Positions 25,334 to 35,040 of a stretch of DNA of 64,000 nt are shown here, piece by piece. Position 1 is the first letter of the stretch; each line of letters opens with the position of its first letter. The position numbers were made by a program, and so were the translations under genes. The DNA comes from Massilia arenae (lineage in GTDB: Bacteria; Pseudomonadota; Gammaproteobacteria; Burkholderiales; Burkholderiaceae_D): contig NZ_VPFD01000026.1 in the NCBI RefSeq assembly GCF_008014745.1, forward strand, positions 42,404 to 106,403, read 5' to 3'. The notes under the pieces were generated by a model. The model was given only the letters and a program-made list of their open reading frames with translations. It did not search any database and was not told where the DNA came from.

Positions 25334-26436
25334 GGTTTGAACCAATTTGAACCGAACGGTACCGTCCTTTGAATTCGAGTGGTGCCACGTTGACCAGCAA
25401 CTACAAAAAATTTCTCAATCTCAGGGGATTTCCAGAATCCTGAAATTCGATCTTCAATAAATTCTTTAGGATTTGGAAGCTTCTGGATTGCCTCTAAATT
25501 ACGTGCAATTCCTACTGCGATACTTTCAAATGCAGCAAGGCCAAACTTTTGAGACTTATCCATGTCACGACGTAGCGCGTTAGGCCCGTATAATTCGGAA
25601 AGATAAGTGAAAGTAGTCTTAAATCGATGGCTGGCGTCTGCAGTTTCGCCTATCTGTGCTAATTCGATCATTCCCTCATCAATATATTCCTCAACATCCA
25701 ATTTCCCGTCATAGTTTACATACGTATGAGTTAGGAAGCGACAAACATATTCAAGATATTTTTGACGATCAGCTTGCTCTTCGGATACTGGAACAACCGT
25801 TCGGAAGTCTACGAAGTTGGCTAAATCCTTCAGCGTTCGGTGATAATCGCCATTGATCATGATGATCACGCAGTTTCTTAATTCCTGTGCGTTGGCCGGA
25901 GTGCCGGCTGCATTTAGGCGCTGAAACAAATCAAACTTTGTGTTGTTATCGCTCGGCCTTTTTAAAATCTCGACACCTATGCGAGCGCGCCGAATCGCTA
26001 GCTGATAAGCTTTGTCTAGAGGGATCTGTTGATCAAGTGGAAGATCCTCTATAAGATCGTTCTTTTCCCACACTACATTATTAAGTGATGGCAGGTATTT
26101 AGTTGCTTGAAGCGATGATGGAATCGCAACGCCAGTCGCTGGATCTTTCAAAAGACCCATAAACTCAAGAATAGTGGAAATTCTTTGTAATCCGTCAATA
26201 AGCTCCCACTTCGTATTTTCTGCTTCAAAAACAAATATTGGTGGCAGCGGGATTCCAAGCAAGATTGACTCTATTAATCGGGATTTTTGAACTGACTCCC
26301 ATCGAAACAGACGCTGGAACTCTGGATCAATTTGAAGCTCGTCATCTTTGTACATATTTACAACTTCACCGATTGACATTTGATAAGCATCGGTGCGTAC
26401 TAGTCGCTGCGATTTTGTGATTTCATCATCAAGCAT
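25330..26436 (-). CDS. DUF262 domain protein (ParB/Srx-like), part of a two-gene accessory module
   Basis: A 368-residue protein whose N-terminal half is the DUF262 domain: LQIDPEFQRLFRWESVQKSRLIESILLGIPLPPIF-type start (about residues 34-68) and the nucleotide/DNA-handling motif LIDGLQRISTILEF (about 78-91; usually DGQQR). Relatives include the GmrS half of type IV restriction systems and other phage-defence genes. There is no HNH nuclease domain here. Start ATG 26436 with AAAGGA upstream. It is strongly AT-rich compared with its neighbours and overlaps the downstream HEPN gene by four bases, so the two were acquired and are translated together. Function as defence or toxin module is inference. 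Confidence 0.78.
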   Translation of the reverse strand: MLDDEITKSQRLVRTDAYQMSIGEVVNMYKDDELQIDPEFQRLFRWESVQKSRLIESILLGIPLPPIFVFEAENTKWELIDGLQRISTILEFMGLLKDPATGVAIPSSLQATKYLPSLNNVVWEKNDLIEDLPLDQQIPLDKAYQLAIRRARIGVEILKRPSDNNTKFDLFQRLNAAGTPANAQELRNCVIIMINGDYHRTLKDLANFVDFRTVVPVSEEQADRQKYLEYVCRFLTHTYVNYDGKLDVEEYIDEGMIELAQIGETADASHRFKTTFTYLSELYGPNALRRDMDKSQKFGLAAFESIAVGIARNLEAIQKLPNPKEFIEDRISGFWKSPEIEKFFVVAGQRGTTRIQRTVPFGSNWFKP

Positions 26437-26572
26437 TTTTGTTTTCCTTTAGGCGAATTGATTAATCAGTTTTGATGGGAGAAATTCTTTATGAAACATT
26501 GAGTCCGTCAACTAAATTTGATCGCATAATCGAGTTTTGGTTCTGTTGATTAATATTTTCAACATTGGCTTA

Positions 26573-27178
26573 TTAACGCCCCATCCGCATATCGAACTTC
26601 CACGTCAGCAGCCTTAGCCCGCTGATGAACAGGCAGCTCGACCACAACGCGAAGTCGTGCGACACGCCGTATTTACCCATCAACAGGAACAGCCAGTTGC
26701 CGAGGAAGGCGCAGATCGCATACGGTTTGCCGTCCCGGAACACCATCGGCACCTCGTTGCAGACGATGTCGCGCAGTACCCCGCCGAAGATCCCGGTGAT
26801 CACGCCCATCATCGAGGCGATGAAGATCGGCATCTCGGCCGCCAGCGCGGCCGACGTCCCGGCGATCGAGAACAATCCCAGTCCCACCGCATCGGCCACC
26901 ACGATCAGGCGTTCCGACACGATCTGGCGCAGCGTGCGGATCAGGGGCGACGCCACCAGCGCCAGCACGAAGATCGCGATCGCGTATTCCTGATGGGTGA
27001 CCCAGAACAGGGGACGCTTGTCGAGCAGGATGTCGCGCAGGGTGCCGCCGCCAAAGGCGGTGATGAAGGCGACTGTGAAGACCCCGACCAGATCCATGCG
27101 CTTGCGCCGCGCCTCGATGAAGCCGGAAAACGCGCCGACCAGGATCGCCATGATTTCGATGAACTTGATGAGGGTCAT
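26573..27178 (-). CDS. TRIC-type (UPF0126/YadS) membrane cation channel family protein
   Basis: A 201-residue inner-membrane protein of two related halves, each with a glycine-rich helix break: TAFGGGTLRDILLDKRP (about 39-55) and TGIFGGVLRDIVCNEVP (about 123-139). This duplicated GGG..RD pattern is diagnostic of the prokaryotic TRIC/UPF0126 family, some of which are homotrimeric monovalent cation channels. About six membrane helices. I start at ATG 27178 (MTLIKFIEIM) because the upstream extension is not membrane-like and runs into a divergent promoter region. Physiological role is not known. Confidence 0.82.
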   Translation of the reverse strand: MTLIKFIEIMAILVGAFSGFIEARRKRMDLVGVFTVAFITAFGGGTLRDILLDKRPLFWVTHQEYAIAIFVLALVASPLIRTLRQIVSERLIVVADAVGLGLFSIAGTSAALAAEMPIFIASMMGVITGIFGGVLRDIVCNEVPMVFRDGKPYAICAFLGNWLFLLMGKYGVSHDFALWSSCLFISGLRLLTWKFDMRMGR

Positions 27179-27282
27179 GCAGCAGCAGGAAGCGGGAAGT
27201 GTTGTTAGACTACCATGCGCCTGCAGACTTACGTTAGGTAAATCTGCGGCGCCCTTACCGACGAAAGAAAGCCCGCCCGCGC

Positions 27283-28335
27283 ATGCGTATCGCCACCTTA
27301 TTCCTGGCCTCCCTGGCCGCCGCCAACCCCGCCAATCCACTGTGGGCCACCGAGTTTCCCAAGCTGTCTTTCCAGCACCACGACTGGGAACTCGCCTGCG
27401 ACAACACCCGTACCTGCCGCGCCGCCGGTTACCATGCCGAGGAAGGCCGCAACCGGCCGCTGTCGGTCCTGCTGGAACGCCGGGCAGGGCCGGGCCAGGC
27501 TTTCGATATGAAGCTGCGGCTGGGCGACGCCGACGACGGCATCGACTTGCCCGCGACGCTCGCGATGCAGGTCGACGGCCGCGCGCTTGGCAGCGTCAAG
27601 CTGACAGGCGAGGAGTCGATCGGCAACCTGAGCGCTTCCCAGGCCCAGGCGCTGCTGCGTGCGGTGGCCGGCTCCGGCAAGGTGAGTTGGCGTGCCGGAG
27701 GCCTGACCTGGTCCCTGTCGGGCAAGGGCGCCTCTGCCGTCCTGCTCAAGATGGACGAGTTCCAGGGCCGCCTGGGAACGCCGAGCGCCGCCATGCGCAA
27801 GGAATCGAGGTCGGAGCAGGACGTGTTGCCGCCGCTGCCGGCGCCGCTCGTCACGGCGGCGCCGGTTCCGGCTGGCGAACTGGCGCCGATGGGCAAGGAA
27901 GAAGAACGGATCCTGCTGGCGACCCTGCGCAAGACCGCCGGCAATGAGGACTGCGGCGACCTGGAGGCGATCGCCACCGGCGAGAGCAAATTCGCCTATG
28001 CGCCGCTCACGTCAACGACGATGCTGGTCTCGGCGCGCTGCTGGCGCGGCGCGTACAACGAGGGGTACGGTTATTGGGTCGCCAACCGCAAGCCGCCATT
28101 CGGGCCGGTCGCGGTGACGCAGTCGGGCACCGACTACGACAAGGGTGTCATCGGCGCATCTCACAAGGGCCGTGGCATCGGCGACTGCTGGGGGCACGAC
28201 GAATGGGTGTGGGACGGCCGGCGCTTCGTGCACACGGCGTCCAGCACGACCGGCATGTGCCGCGGCATCGCGGCGGGCGGCGGCTGGACGCTGCCGACGC
28301 TGGTCAGCCGCCGACCAGCGGCAGGCGCAAGGTAA
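27283..28335 (+). CDS. DUF1176 domain exported protein
   Basis: A 350-residue protein with a short signal peptide (about residues 1-22). The mature part has the DUF1176 pattern: HHDWELACDNTRTCRAAGY near residues 32-50, then LSVLLERRAG, a central Pro/Ala linker, and a C-terminal half with paired Cys (CGDLEA, CWRGAYNEGYGYW, GDCWGHDEWVWDG, TGMCRG) that probably form disulfides. The family is widespread in proteobacterial envelopes and has no assigned function that I know. The 3' end overlaps the convergent phytochrome gene by 32 bases. Confidence 0.8.
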   Translation: MRIATLFLASLAAANPANPLWATEFPKLSFQHHDWELACDNTRTCRAAGYHAEEGRNRPLSVLLERRAGPGQAFDMKLRLGDADDGIDLPATLAMQVDGRALGSVKLTGEESIGNLSASQAQALLRAVAGSGKVSWRAGGLTWSLSGKGASAVLLKMDEFQGRLGTPSAAMRKESRSEQDVLPPLPAPLVTAAPVPAGELAPMGKEEERILLATLRKTAGNEDCGDLEAIATGESKFAYAPLTSTTMLVSARCWRGAYNEGYGYWVANRKPPFGPVAVTQSGTDYDKGVIGASHKGRGIGDCWGHDEWVWDGRRFVHTASSTTGMCRGIAAGGGWTLPTLVSRRPAAGAR

Positions 28336-30520
28336 ACACCACCCGCTCGTTCTCGTAGCGGTAGGCGATCTCGCCGCTGTGCTCGCGCACGATCTGCTGC
28401 GTGATGTACAACCCCAGGCCCATGCCGGTGCGGTTGCGCGGATTGTTGAGCGAAGCCCGTTTGAAGGGATTGAACAGGGTCGCCACTGTCTCCGGCGGGA
28501 TCGGCGCGCCCGCATTCGACACCGCGACCGAGGCCTCGCCGTCCCGCGCACGCAGGCAGACCGTGATCGGCTGGCCCGGCTCGCCGTGGTGGCGCGCATT
28601 GCTCAGAAGGTTGGACAGCACCTGGGCCAGTCGGCTGCTGTCGGCCTTCACCGTGGCCGGGTCGTCGCATATCAGTTCCAGCGGGATCGACGGATAGGCC
28701 ATGCGCGCCTCGTCCATCAGGTCGACCAGCAATGCCTTGAGGTCGACCTCTTCGAGCGCCACGCCCAGGCCCATGCCGCGGTCGATGCGGCTCATGTCCA
28801 GCACCTGGCTGATCATGCGCTGCATGCGGTTGGTGGAGGACTGGATACGCTTGCCGATGGTCGGCTGGCTGCTGCCGCCGCTAGCGCCGCCGGTGCGTTC
28901 CAGCACCATGCCGGCCATATTGATCGAGTGCAGCGGGTCGCGCAGGTCGTGGCCGAGCATCGCCAGCAGCTGGGCGCGGGTGGCCTCGGTCTGCGAGCGG
29001 TGCGCGTTCATGGCGCGCACCAGTTCGGCAAGGGTCAAGCGCGAATTGGCCAGCACGCTGTGCTCCCATGGGTGGGCGCAGCCGCGCACCGTTTCGTGCC
29101 AGGCGTCGAACGAGCCGCGCGGCGTCAGGCGCGCGCCCAGCGGGCCGATGGCTTCGGTCTTGTCCGGGCGGCCGCCCCAGGCCACGGTCTCGATCTGCTC
29201 GACGCGCAGCAGGATGCACCAGCCGTGGCCGAGCGGGTCGAAGGGCAGGGCCAGCAGGCCGACCCACTTTCCCAGTAGTTCGCGCAGGGCTTCCGGCCAG
29301 TCGGCGCGCATCTCGCGCACCACCAGGTCGTGCTGATTGTCGGGCAGCGAGGCGACAATCGCCTCGGCCAGGCCGGTAGGCAGGTCGCCATGGGCGCCGA
29401 TCTTGCCGTGCTGGGTCGCCACCATCGCCTGCGTGCCGCTGGCCGCCATCAGCGCCCGCGCGTGTTCGCCCAGCGCGTCGAGGGGGTCGTCGTCGAGCAG
29501 CAGCGATTCGACCAGCGCGGTGCGCACGCGCGCCGACTGCTCGGCCAGCGACGCTTCGTGGCGCGCTTCGATGCTGTGGATGGTCGAGGCCATCACCTGG
29601 GCCAGCACGTCGACCGCCATGCGGACCGCATGCGGCACCAGCTTGGGCGCCATGTGATGGCAGGCGATCAAGCCCCACAGGCGGCCATTGATCACGATCG
29701 ACACGCTCATCGAGGCGTACACGTGCATGTTCTTGAGGTATTCGACGTGCACCGGCGAGACGCTGCGCAGCACCGCGAAGCTCATGTCCAGCGGCGCCGC
29801 ACCCGGCGCGCCATACAGCGGCACCGCCTCGTAGTCCATGTCGGCGATCATGCGCAGGGTATTGAGCGTGTACAGGCGGCGCGCCTGGGTCGGGATGTCT
29901 CCGGCAGGGTATCTTTGTCCGAGGTAGGGCACCAGGTCGTCGCGGCGGCTCTCGGCCACCACGTCGCCGCTGTCGTCGGCGCGGAAGCAATAGGCCATCA
30001 CGCGGTCGAAACCGGTGAACTCGCGCACCTGTTGCACCGCCGAGGCCAGCAGGGCCTCGATGGTCTTCTGGCGCCGCAAACGGTCGATCGAGCCGTGGGC
30101 CTTGATCGCGAAGCGCGACACTTCCTCGCTCGACGTCTCGCGCAACTCGAACTCGGCGACGATGCGTCCGGCTTCGGCGTGCACTACGCAGTCGTAATCG
30201 ATGTCGCCGACGCGCAGGCTGGCCACCAGCGGCGCGGCATCGTCGTCGTCGCGCACGGCGATGCAGTCGGCGATGGCATCGGCGGCGTCAGCCGGCAAGC
30301 CGAGATCGGAATAAGGCAGGCCGAGCGCGGGCACGATGCCGAGCATCGCCGGCGCGTTCATGCTCCAGCCTTCCAGCTGGCCGTCCTCATGGAAGAACAG
30401 CAGGGCGCCGTGCGGCTGGATCGAGCCCGGGACGTGGATCGGTTCGTCGGCGCAGGATTGCAGGTCGACCTGCCGTCCGTGTTCCATTGGAACTGCTTGC
30501 GTCGCGTTCAATTCACACAT
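28304..30520 (-). CDS. bphP: Bacteriophytochrome histidine kinase
   Basis: A 738-residue red/far-red photoreceptor kinase in the order PAS-GAF-PHY-HisKA-HATPase. The biliverdin attachment site is Cys23 just before EPIHVPGSIQPHGALL. The GAF pocket has YPAGDIPTQARRLYT, with the conserved Asp (the usual motif is PASDIP), and VEYLKNMHVYASMS with LWGLIACHH. The PHY tongue is marked by LTPRGSF. The kinase has the H-box GHDLRDPLHS and ATP-binding GMGLGLYI. Start: the frame also allows TTG 30535 and ATG 30487; 30520 places the Cys where the family has it. No heme oxygenase gene for chromophore synthesis and no response regulator are adjacent. Confidence 0.88.
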   Translation of the reverse strand: MCELNATQAVPMEHGRQVDLQSCADEPIHVPGSIQPHGALLFFHEDGQLEGWSMNAPAMLGIVPALGLPYSDLGLPADAADAIADCIAVRDDDDAAPLVASLRVGDIDYDCVVHAEAGRIVAEFELRETSSEEVSRFAIKAHGSIDRLRRQKTIEALLASAVQQVREFTGFDRVMAYCFRADDSGDVVAESRRDDLVPYLGQRYPAGDIPTQARRLYTLNTLRMIADMDYEAVPLYGAPGAAPLDMSFAVLRSVSPVHVEYLKNMHVYASMSVSIVINGRLWGLIACHHMAPKLVPHAVRMAVDVLAQVMASTIHSIEARHEASLAEQSARVRTALVESLLLDDDPLDALGEHARALMAASGTQAMVATQHGKIGAHGDLPTGLAEAIVASLPDNQHDLVVREMRADWPEALRELLGKWVGLLALPFDPLGHGWCILLRVEQIETVAWGGRPDKTEAIGPLGARLTPRGSFDAWHETVRGCAHPWEHSVLANSRLTLAELVRAMNAHRSQTEATRAQLLAMLGHDLRDPLHSINMAGMVLERTGGASGGSSQPTIGKRIQSSTNRMQRMISQVLDMSRIDRGMGLGVALEEVDLKALLVDLMDEARMAYPSIPLELICDDPATVKADSSRLAQVLSNLLSNARHHGEPGQPITVCLRARDGEASVAVSNAGAPIPPETVATLFNPFKRASLNNPRNRTGMGLGLYITQQIVREHSGEIAYRYENERVVFTLRLPLVGG

Positions 30521-30653
30521 CCCCTTTGCGGTCAATCCGGAAGCGTCCGGGTACGAAGCATTCTACAGTTAACAGACAATTTCCGGCGAAATTGCCAGTT
30601 TGAAATGAGTGATTGTCACACGAGAACGAGCATACCGTCCAACGCGCGCAACA

Positions 30654-31334
30654 TCAATCGTGCAGGGCGGGGCGCAACAGGGCGATGAGGGCGCCATGGC
30701 CACCGTCGCTCCGACCGGCGGCGCAGAAAGCGATGACTTCGTTTTTTTGCACCAGCCAGCTGTGCACGATGCTGCGCAGCACCGGCTCGCCCTTGGGCGA
30801 ACCATAGCCGATGCCGTGGATGATGCGCACGCAGCGCATCCCGCGCCGGTTGGCGCGGTGCAGGAAATCGGTGAGGGCGTCGCGCGCGCCGTCGCGGGTC
30901 AGGCCGTGCAGGTCGAGTTCGTCCTGGATCGGCCAGTGGCGCTTGCGCAGCTTCTTCACGACATCGGGGCCGACGCCGTCGCGGGCATAGCTCATGGACG
31001 GGTCTTCGTCGAGCATGCCCTCGACGTCGAACAGGTCGGACAGTTCATCCGACATCGAGGCGCGCAGCACGTCCGCCGTTTCGTCCTCGGGGCTCAGCTG
31101 CGCGCGCGCTTGCGCGGCGCGGTTGGGCGCCACGTACACGGGACGGTGCACGTAGCGGTCCGATTCGGGCATCTTGGTGATGCCTTCCATCGAGGTGCGG
31201 AATTCCACCGCCCGTTCGCGCGCGATGCGCTCGCGCTTTTCGCGTTCGGCCTGTTCGATGGCGCGCACGCGCTCGTCTTCCTTGAGCTGGTCGCGCAAGC
31301 CTTTCAGCTGCGCGAAGTCTTTCATGCCCGCCAT
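30654..31334 (-). CDS. Smr domain protein
   Basis: A 226-residue protein: an N-terminal charged coiled-coil-like segment (about residues 10-50, rich in Glu/Arg/Lys), a linker, and a C-terminal Smr domain. The Smr marks are ELDLHGLTRDGARDALTDFL (about 138-157) and VRIIHGIGYGSPKGEPVLR (about 168-186). Stand-alone Smr proteins act on RNA or branched DNA; SmrB in E. coli cleaves mRNA at collided ribosomes. Whether this protein has that activity is not shown here. It precedes trxB in reverse order with a 40-base gap. Confidence 0.82.
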   Translation of the reverse strand: MAGMKDFAQLKGLRDQLKEDERVRAIEQAEREKRERIARERAVEFRTSMEGITKMPESDRYVHRPVYVAPNRAAQARAQLSPEDETADVLRASMSDELSDLFDVEGMLDEDPSMSYARDGVGPDVVKKLRKRHWPIQDELDLHGLTRDGARDALTDFLHRANRRGMRCVRIIHGIGYGSPKGEPVLRSIVHSWLVQKNEVIAFCAAGRSDGGHGALIALLRPALHD

Positions 31335-31374
31335 CGCTTGCTACCTTTTTAGTGCGTTGATTACTTTGGATCGC

Positions 31375-32343
31375 TTATTTAGGATCGTCTTCCAGCGCTT
31401 CCAGGTAGCGCTGGGCGTCGAGCGCGGCCATGCAACCGGTACCCGAGCTGGTGATCGCCTGGCGATAGATGTGGTCTTGCACGTCGCCGGCGGCGAACAC
31501 GCCCGGCACGCTGGTGGCGGTCGCCATGCCTTCCAGGCCCGACTTGGTCACCAGGTAGCCGCCGCTGTGCATTTCGAGCTGGCCTTCGAAGATGCCGGTG
31601 TTCGGCTTGTGGCCGATCGCCACGAACAGGCCGTGCACGGTCAGTTCCTTGGTTTCGTCGCTGTTGGCCGATTTCAGGCGCAGCGAGGTCACGCCGCTCT
31701 GGTCGCCCAGGACTTCGTCCAGGGTCTGGTTCAGCTCGAGCACAATCTTGCCTTCGCTGACCTTGTGCATCAGGCGGTCGACCAGGATCGGCTCGGCGCG
31801 GAACTTGTCGCGGCGGTGGATCAGGGTGACTTTCGAGGCGATGCCGGCCAGGTACAGCGCTTCCTCGACCGCGGTATTGCCGCCGCCGATGACCGCGACT
31901 TCCTGGTTGCGGTAGAAGAAGCCGTCGCAGGTGGCGCAGGCCGACACGCCGCGGCCCATGAAGGCCTGTTCCGACGGCAGGCCCAGGTACTGGGCCGAGG
32001 CGCCGGTGGCGATGATCAGGGCGTCGCAGGTGAAGGTGTGGCTGTCGCCCACCAGACGGATCGGTTTTTCGTTCAGGTAGGTCGTGTGAATGTGGTCGAA
32101 CACGATCTCGGTGTTGAAGCGCTCGGCATGCTGCAACAGGCGCTGCATCAGTTCCGGACCCTGCACGCCCAGCGGATCGCCCGGCCAGTTCTCGACGTCG
32201 GTGGTGGTCATCAGCTGGCCGCCCTGCTCGACGCCGGTCACCAGCATCGGCTTCAGGTTGGCGCGGGCGGCGTACACCGCGGCGCTGTAGCCGGCTGGCC
32301 CGGAACCGAGGATGAGGACTTTGGCGTGTTTGGTAGTAGTCAT
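31375..32343 (-). CDS. trxB: Thioredoxin reductase
   Basis: A 322-residue FAD- and NADPH-dependent flavoprotein that reduces thioredoxin. The FAD-binding GSGPAG is at residues 13-18. The redox pair is Cys136/Cys139 in CATCDGFF. The NADPH-binding GGGNTAVEEA follows near 155-164, and the late GVFAAGDVQD FAD motif near 285. Full length and canonical. It is divergent from ftsK, with about 217 bases between the starts. Confidence 0.95.
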   Translation of the reverse strand: MTTTKHAKVLILGSGPAGYSAAVYAARANLKPMLVTGVEQGGQLMTTTDVENWPGDPLGVQGPELMQRLLQHAERFNTEIVFDHIHTTYLNEKPIRLVGDSHTFTCDALIIATGASAQYLGLPSEQAFMGRGVSACATCDGFFYRNQEVAVIGGGNTAVEEALYLAGIASKVTLIHRRDKFRAEPILVDRLMHKVSEGKIVLELNQTLDEVLGDQSGVTSLRLKSANSDETKELTVHGLFVAIGHKPNTGIFEGQLEMHSGGYLVTKSGLEGMATATSVPGVFAAGDVQDHIYRQAITSSGTGCMAALDAQRYLEALEDDPK

Positions 32344-32560
32344 GGCGGCGCTCTTTGCTTCACGTGGTTGTTATGTGGACACACGGCAATTGGGGGCGGC
32401 CTGACAGGAATCAAGGGCCACCGAAGCCAGCCAGAGGGGTGTCCAGAGAGCGCCGATTATAGTCGATGATGCAGATGTGCATGAATCGTGGGGGCAACGC
32501 GGCCGTATATCGCTTAGAATGGGCGGATCGTCGATAGTACTTACTTCCGCAGTACCTGTA

Positions 32561-35023
32561 ATGAGCAAGAATAGCCAAGCCAGCACCTCCGGATACACCC
32601 GCACCCAGGCCAGCGCCGCCGCCCGTCGTCCGCTGCCGGGCCGCCTCGCGCGCCTGCTGTCCGAGGCGCGCTGGATCGCCGGCGCCGTCGCCTTCCTGTA
32701 TTTCGTCCTGATCCTGCTCAGCTACAGCAAGCTCGATCCGGGCTGGTCGCACGCCAACGTCGTGCCGCGCATCGCCAACCTGGGCGGGCGCGCCGGTGCC
32801 TGGCTGTCCGACCTGCTGCTGTTCATCTTCGGTTTCTCGGCCTGGTGGTGGGGCGTGATCTTCCTGCGCCAGGTCTGGCGCGGCTGGCGCCGGCTCACCG
32901 ACAAGCTCGGCACCAAGGTAGAGGAACCGCACCACGGCGAGATGTACGTGCGCTGGATCGGCTTCGCCCTGATGTTCGCCGGCAGCGTCGGCCTGGAATA
33001 CCTGCGCATGTGGTCGTGGGACGTCGAGCTGCCGCGCGCCCCGGGCGGGGTGCTGGGCCAGCTGATCGGCCATGCGAGCCACGTTGCTTTCGGCTCGACC
33101 GGCGCGACCCTGCTCCTGCTGCTGCTGTTCTTCCTGGGCTTTTCGCTGTTCTTCCAGGTGTCGTGGCTGGCCGTGGCCGAGCGCATCGGCGCCGTGGTCG
33201 ACGGCACCTTCGACTGGTTCCGCCTGCGCATGGAAGACATCGAGGACCGCCGCCATGGCGAGGCCGCCGCCGTCAAGCGCGATGAAGTGGTGGTCCACGA
33301 GCGCGCTAAGTTCACCGAAAAGCATGCGGACAAGCCGATCCCGGTGGTGAAGGCCGAGCCGTCGCTGGAGTTGGCGCAGCCGGCGCCGAAAGCCGCCGCC
33401 GCCCCATCGTCGGCGTCCTTGCCGTCAGCCCAGGCAGTCGCCCCCACGATCAAGATCGAGCCGCAGATGGTCAGCGTGCCAAAGTCAGAGCGCGCCGAGA
33501 AGGAGCGCCAGTCGCCGCTGTTCCAGGACTTGAACGGCGACTCCGGCCTGCCGCCGCTGGGCTTGCTGGACGATGCGCCGGCCGCCCAGGAAACGGTGTC
33601 CATCGAAACGCTGGAATTCACCAGCCGCCTGATCGAGAAGAAGCTGTCCGACTTCGGCGTCGAAGCCAAGGTCGTGGCCGCCTATCCGGGCCCGGTCGTC
33701 ACCCGCTACGAAATCGAGCCGGCCACCGGCGTCAAGGGCAGCCAGATCGTCAACCTGGCGCGCGACCTGGCGCGTTCGTTGTCGCTGACCTCGATCCGCG
33801 TGGTCGAGACCATCCCCGGCAAGAACTATATGGCGCTGGAGTTGCCGAATCCGAAGCGGCAAATCGTGCGCCTGACCGAGATCGTCGGGTCCAAGGTGTA
33901 TGGCGACAGCCCGTCCAGCCTGACCGTGGCGCTGGGCAAGGACATCGCGGGCAAGCCGGTGGTGGCCGACCTGGCCAAGATGCCGCACCTGCTGGTGGCG
34001 GGCACCACCGGCTCGGGCAAATCGGTCGGCATCAACGCCACCATCCTGTCGCTGCTGTACAAATCCGACCCGGCCGACGTGCGCCTGATCCTGATCGATC
34101 CGAAGATGCTGGAGATGTCGGTCTACGAAGGCATTCCGCACCTGCTGGCGCCGGTCGTGACCGATATGCGCCAGGCCGGCCACGCGCTGAACTGGGCGGT
34201 CAACGAGATGGAGCGCCGCTACAAGCTCATGAGCAAGCTGGGCGTGCGCAACCTGGCCGGCTACAACGCCAAGATCCTCGAGGCCGCCAAGCGCGAGGAA
34301 CACATCCCGAACCCGTTCTCGATCACGCCGGACGCACCCGAGCCGCTGGAAAAACTGCCGACCATCGTCATCATCATCGACGAATTGGCCGACCTGATGA
34401 TGGTCGTCGGCAAGAAGGTGGAAGAGCTGATCGCGCGTATTGCCCAGAAGGCGCGCGCGGCCGGGATCCACCTGATTCTTGCTACCCAGCGGCCGTCGGT
34501 CGACGTGATCACCGGCCTGATCAAGGCCAATATCCCGACCCGGATCGCGTTCCAGGTTTCTTCGAAAATCGACTCGCGCACGATTCTCGACCAGATGGGC
34601 GCCGAGACCCTGCTGGGCATGGGCGACATGCTCTACATGCCGCCCGGCACCGGCCTGCCGGTGCGGGTCCACGGCGCTTTCGTGTCGGACGAGGAAGTGC
34701 ATCGAGTTGTAAAACATCTGCAAGAGCAGGGCGCGCCCAATTATATTGAGGGCATCCTCGAAGGCGGCACCCTGGAAGAAGGTGGCGCCGACGGTGCGGT
34801 GGCGGGCGAGGGCGGCGGTGAATCCGACGCCATGTACGACCAGGCGGTACAGGTCGTGCTCAAGAACCGCAAGGCCTCGATCTCGCTGGTGCAGCGTCAC
34901 CTGCGCATCGGCTACAACCGGGCCGCCCGCCTGATCGAGCAAATGGAGCAGAACGGCATGGTGTCGCCGATGCAATCGAACGGCAACCGCGACATCCTGG
35001 TGCCGACTGCAAGCGCCGAATAA
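32561..35023 (+). CDS. ftsK: DNA translocase FtsK
   Basis: An 820-residue septal DNA pump. Four N-terminal membrane helices (within about residues 35-215) anchor it at the division site. A Pro/Ala-rich linker runs to about residue 330, followed by the motor with Walker A GTTGSGKS at 481-488 and Walker B IIIIDELADLMM. The C-terminal gamma winged helix (KASISLVQRHLRIGYNRAARLI) reads KOPS and contacts XerD. The frame is open upstream to 32477, but MSKNSQAST at 32561 is the sensible start. Housekeeping gene followed 17 bases later by lolA. Confidence 0.93.
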   Translation: MSKNSQASTSGYTRTQASAAARRPLPGRLARLLSEARWIAGAVAFLYFVLILLSYSKLDPGWSHANVVPRIANLGGRAGAWLSDLLLFIFGFSAWWWGVIFLRQVWRGWRRLTDKLGTKVEEPHHGEMYVRWIGFALMFAGSVGLEYLRMWSWDVELPRAPGGVLGQLIGHASHVAFGSTGATLLLLLLFFLGFSLFFQVSWLAVAERIGAVVDGTFDWFRLRMEDIEDRRHGEAAAVKRDEVVVHERAKFTEKHADKPIPVVKAEPSLELAQPAPKAAAAPSSASLPSAQAVAPTIKIEPQMVSVPKSERAEKERQSPLFQDLNGDSGLPPLGLLDDAPAAQETVSIETLEFTSRLIEKKLSDFGVEAKVVAAYPGPVVTRYEIEPATGVKGSQIVNLARDLARSLSLTSIRVVETIPGKNYMALELPNPKRQIVRLTEIVGSKVYGDSPSSLTVALGKDIAGKPVVADLAKMPHLLVAGTTGSGKSVGINATILSLLYKSDPADVRLILIDPKMLEMSVYEGIPHLLAPVVTDMRQAGHALNWAVNEMERRYKLMSKLGVRNLAGYNAKILEAAKREEHIPNPFSITPDAPEPLEKLPTIVIIIDELADLMMVVGKKVEELIARIAQKARAAGIHLILATQRPSVDVITGLIKANIPTRIAFQVSSKIDSRTILDQMGAETLLGMGDMLYMPPGTGLPVRVHGAFVSDEEVHRVVKHLQEQGAPNYIEGILEGGTLEEGGADGAVAGEGGGESDAMYDQAVQVVLKNRKASISLVQRHLRIGYNRAARLIEQMEQNGMVSPMQSNGNRDILVPTASAE

Positions 35024-35040
35024 CAATAAAGGAACCTTCG

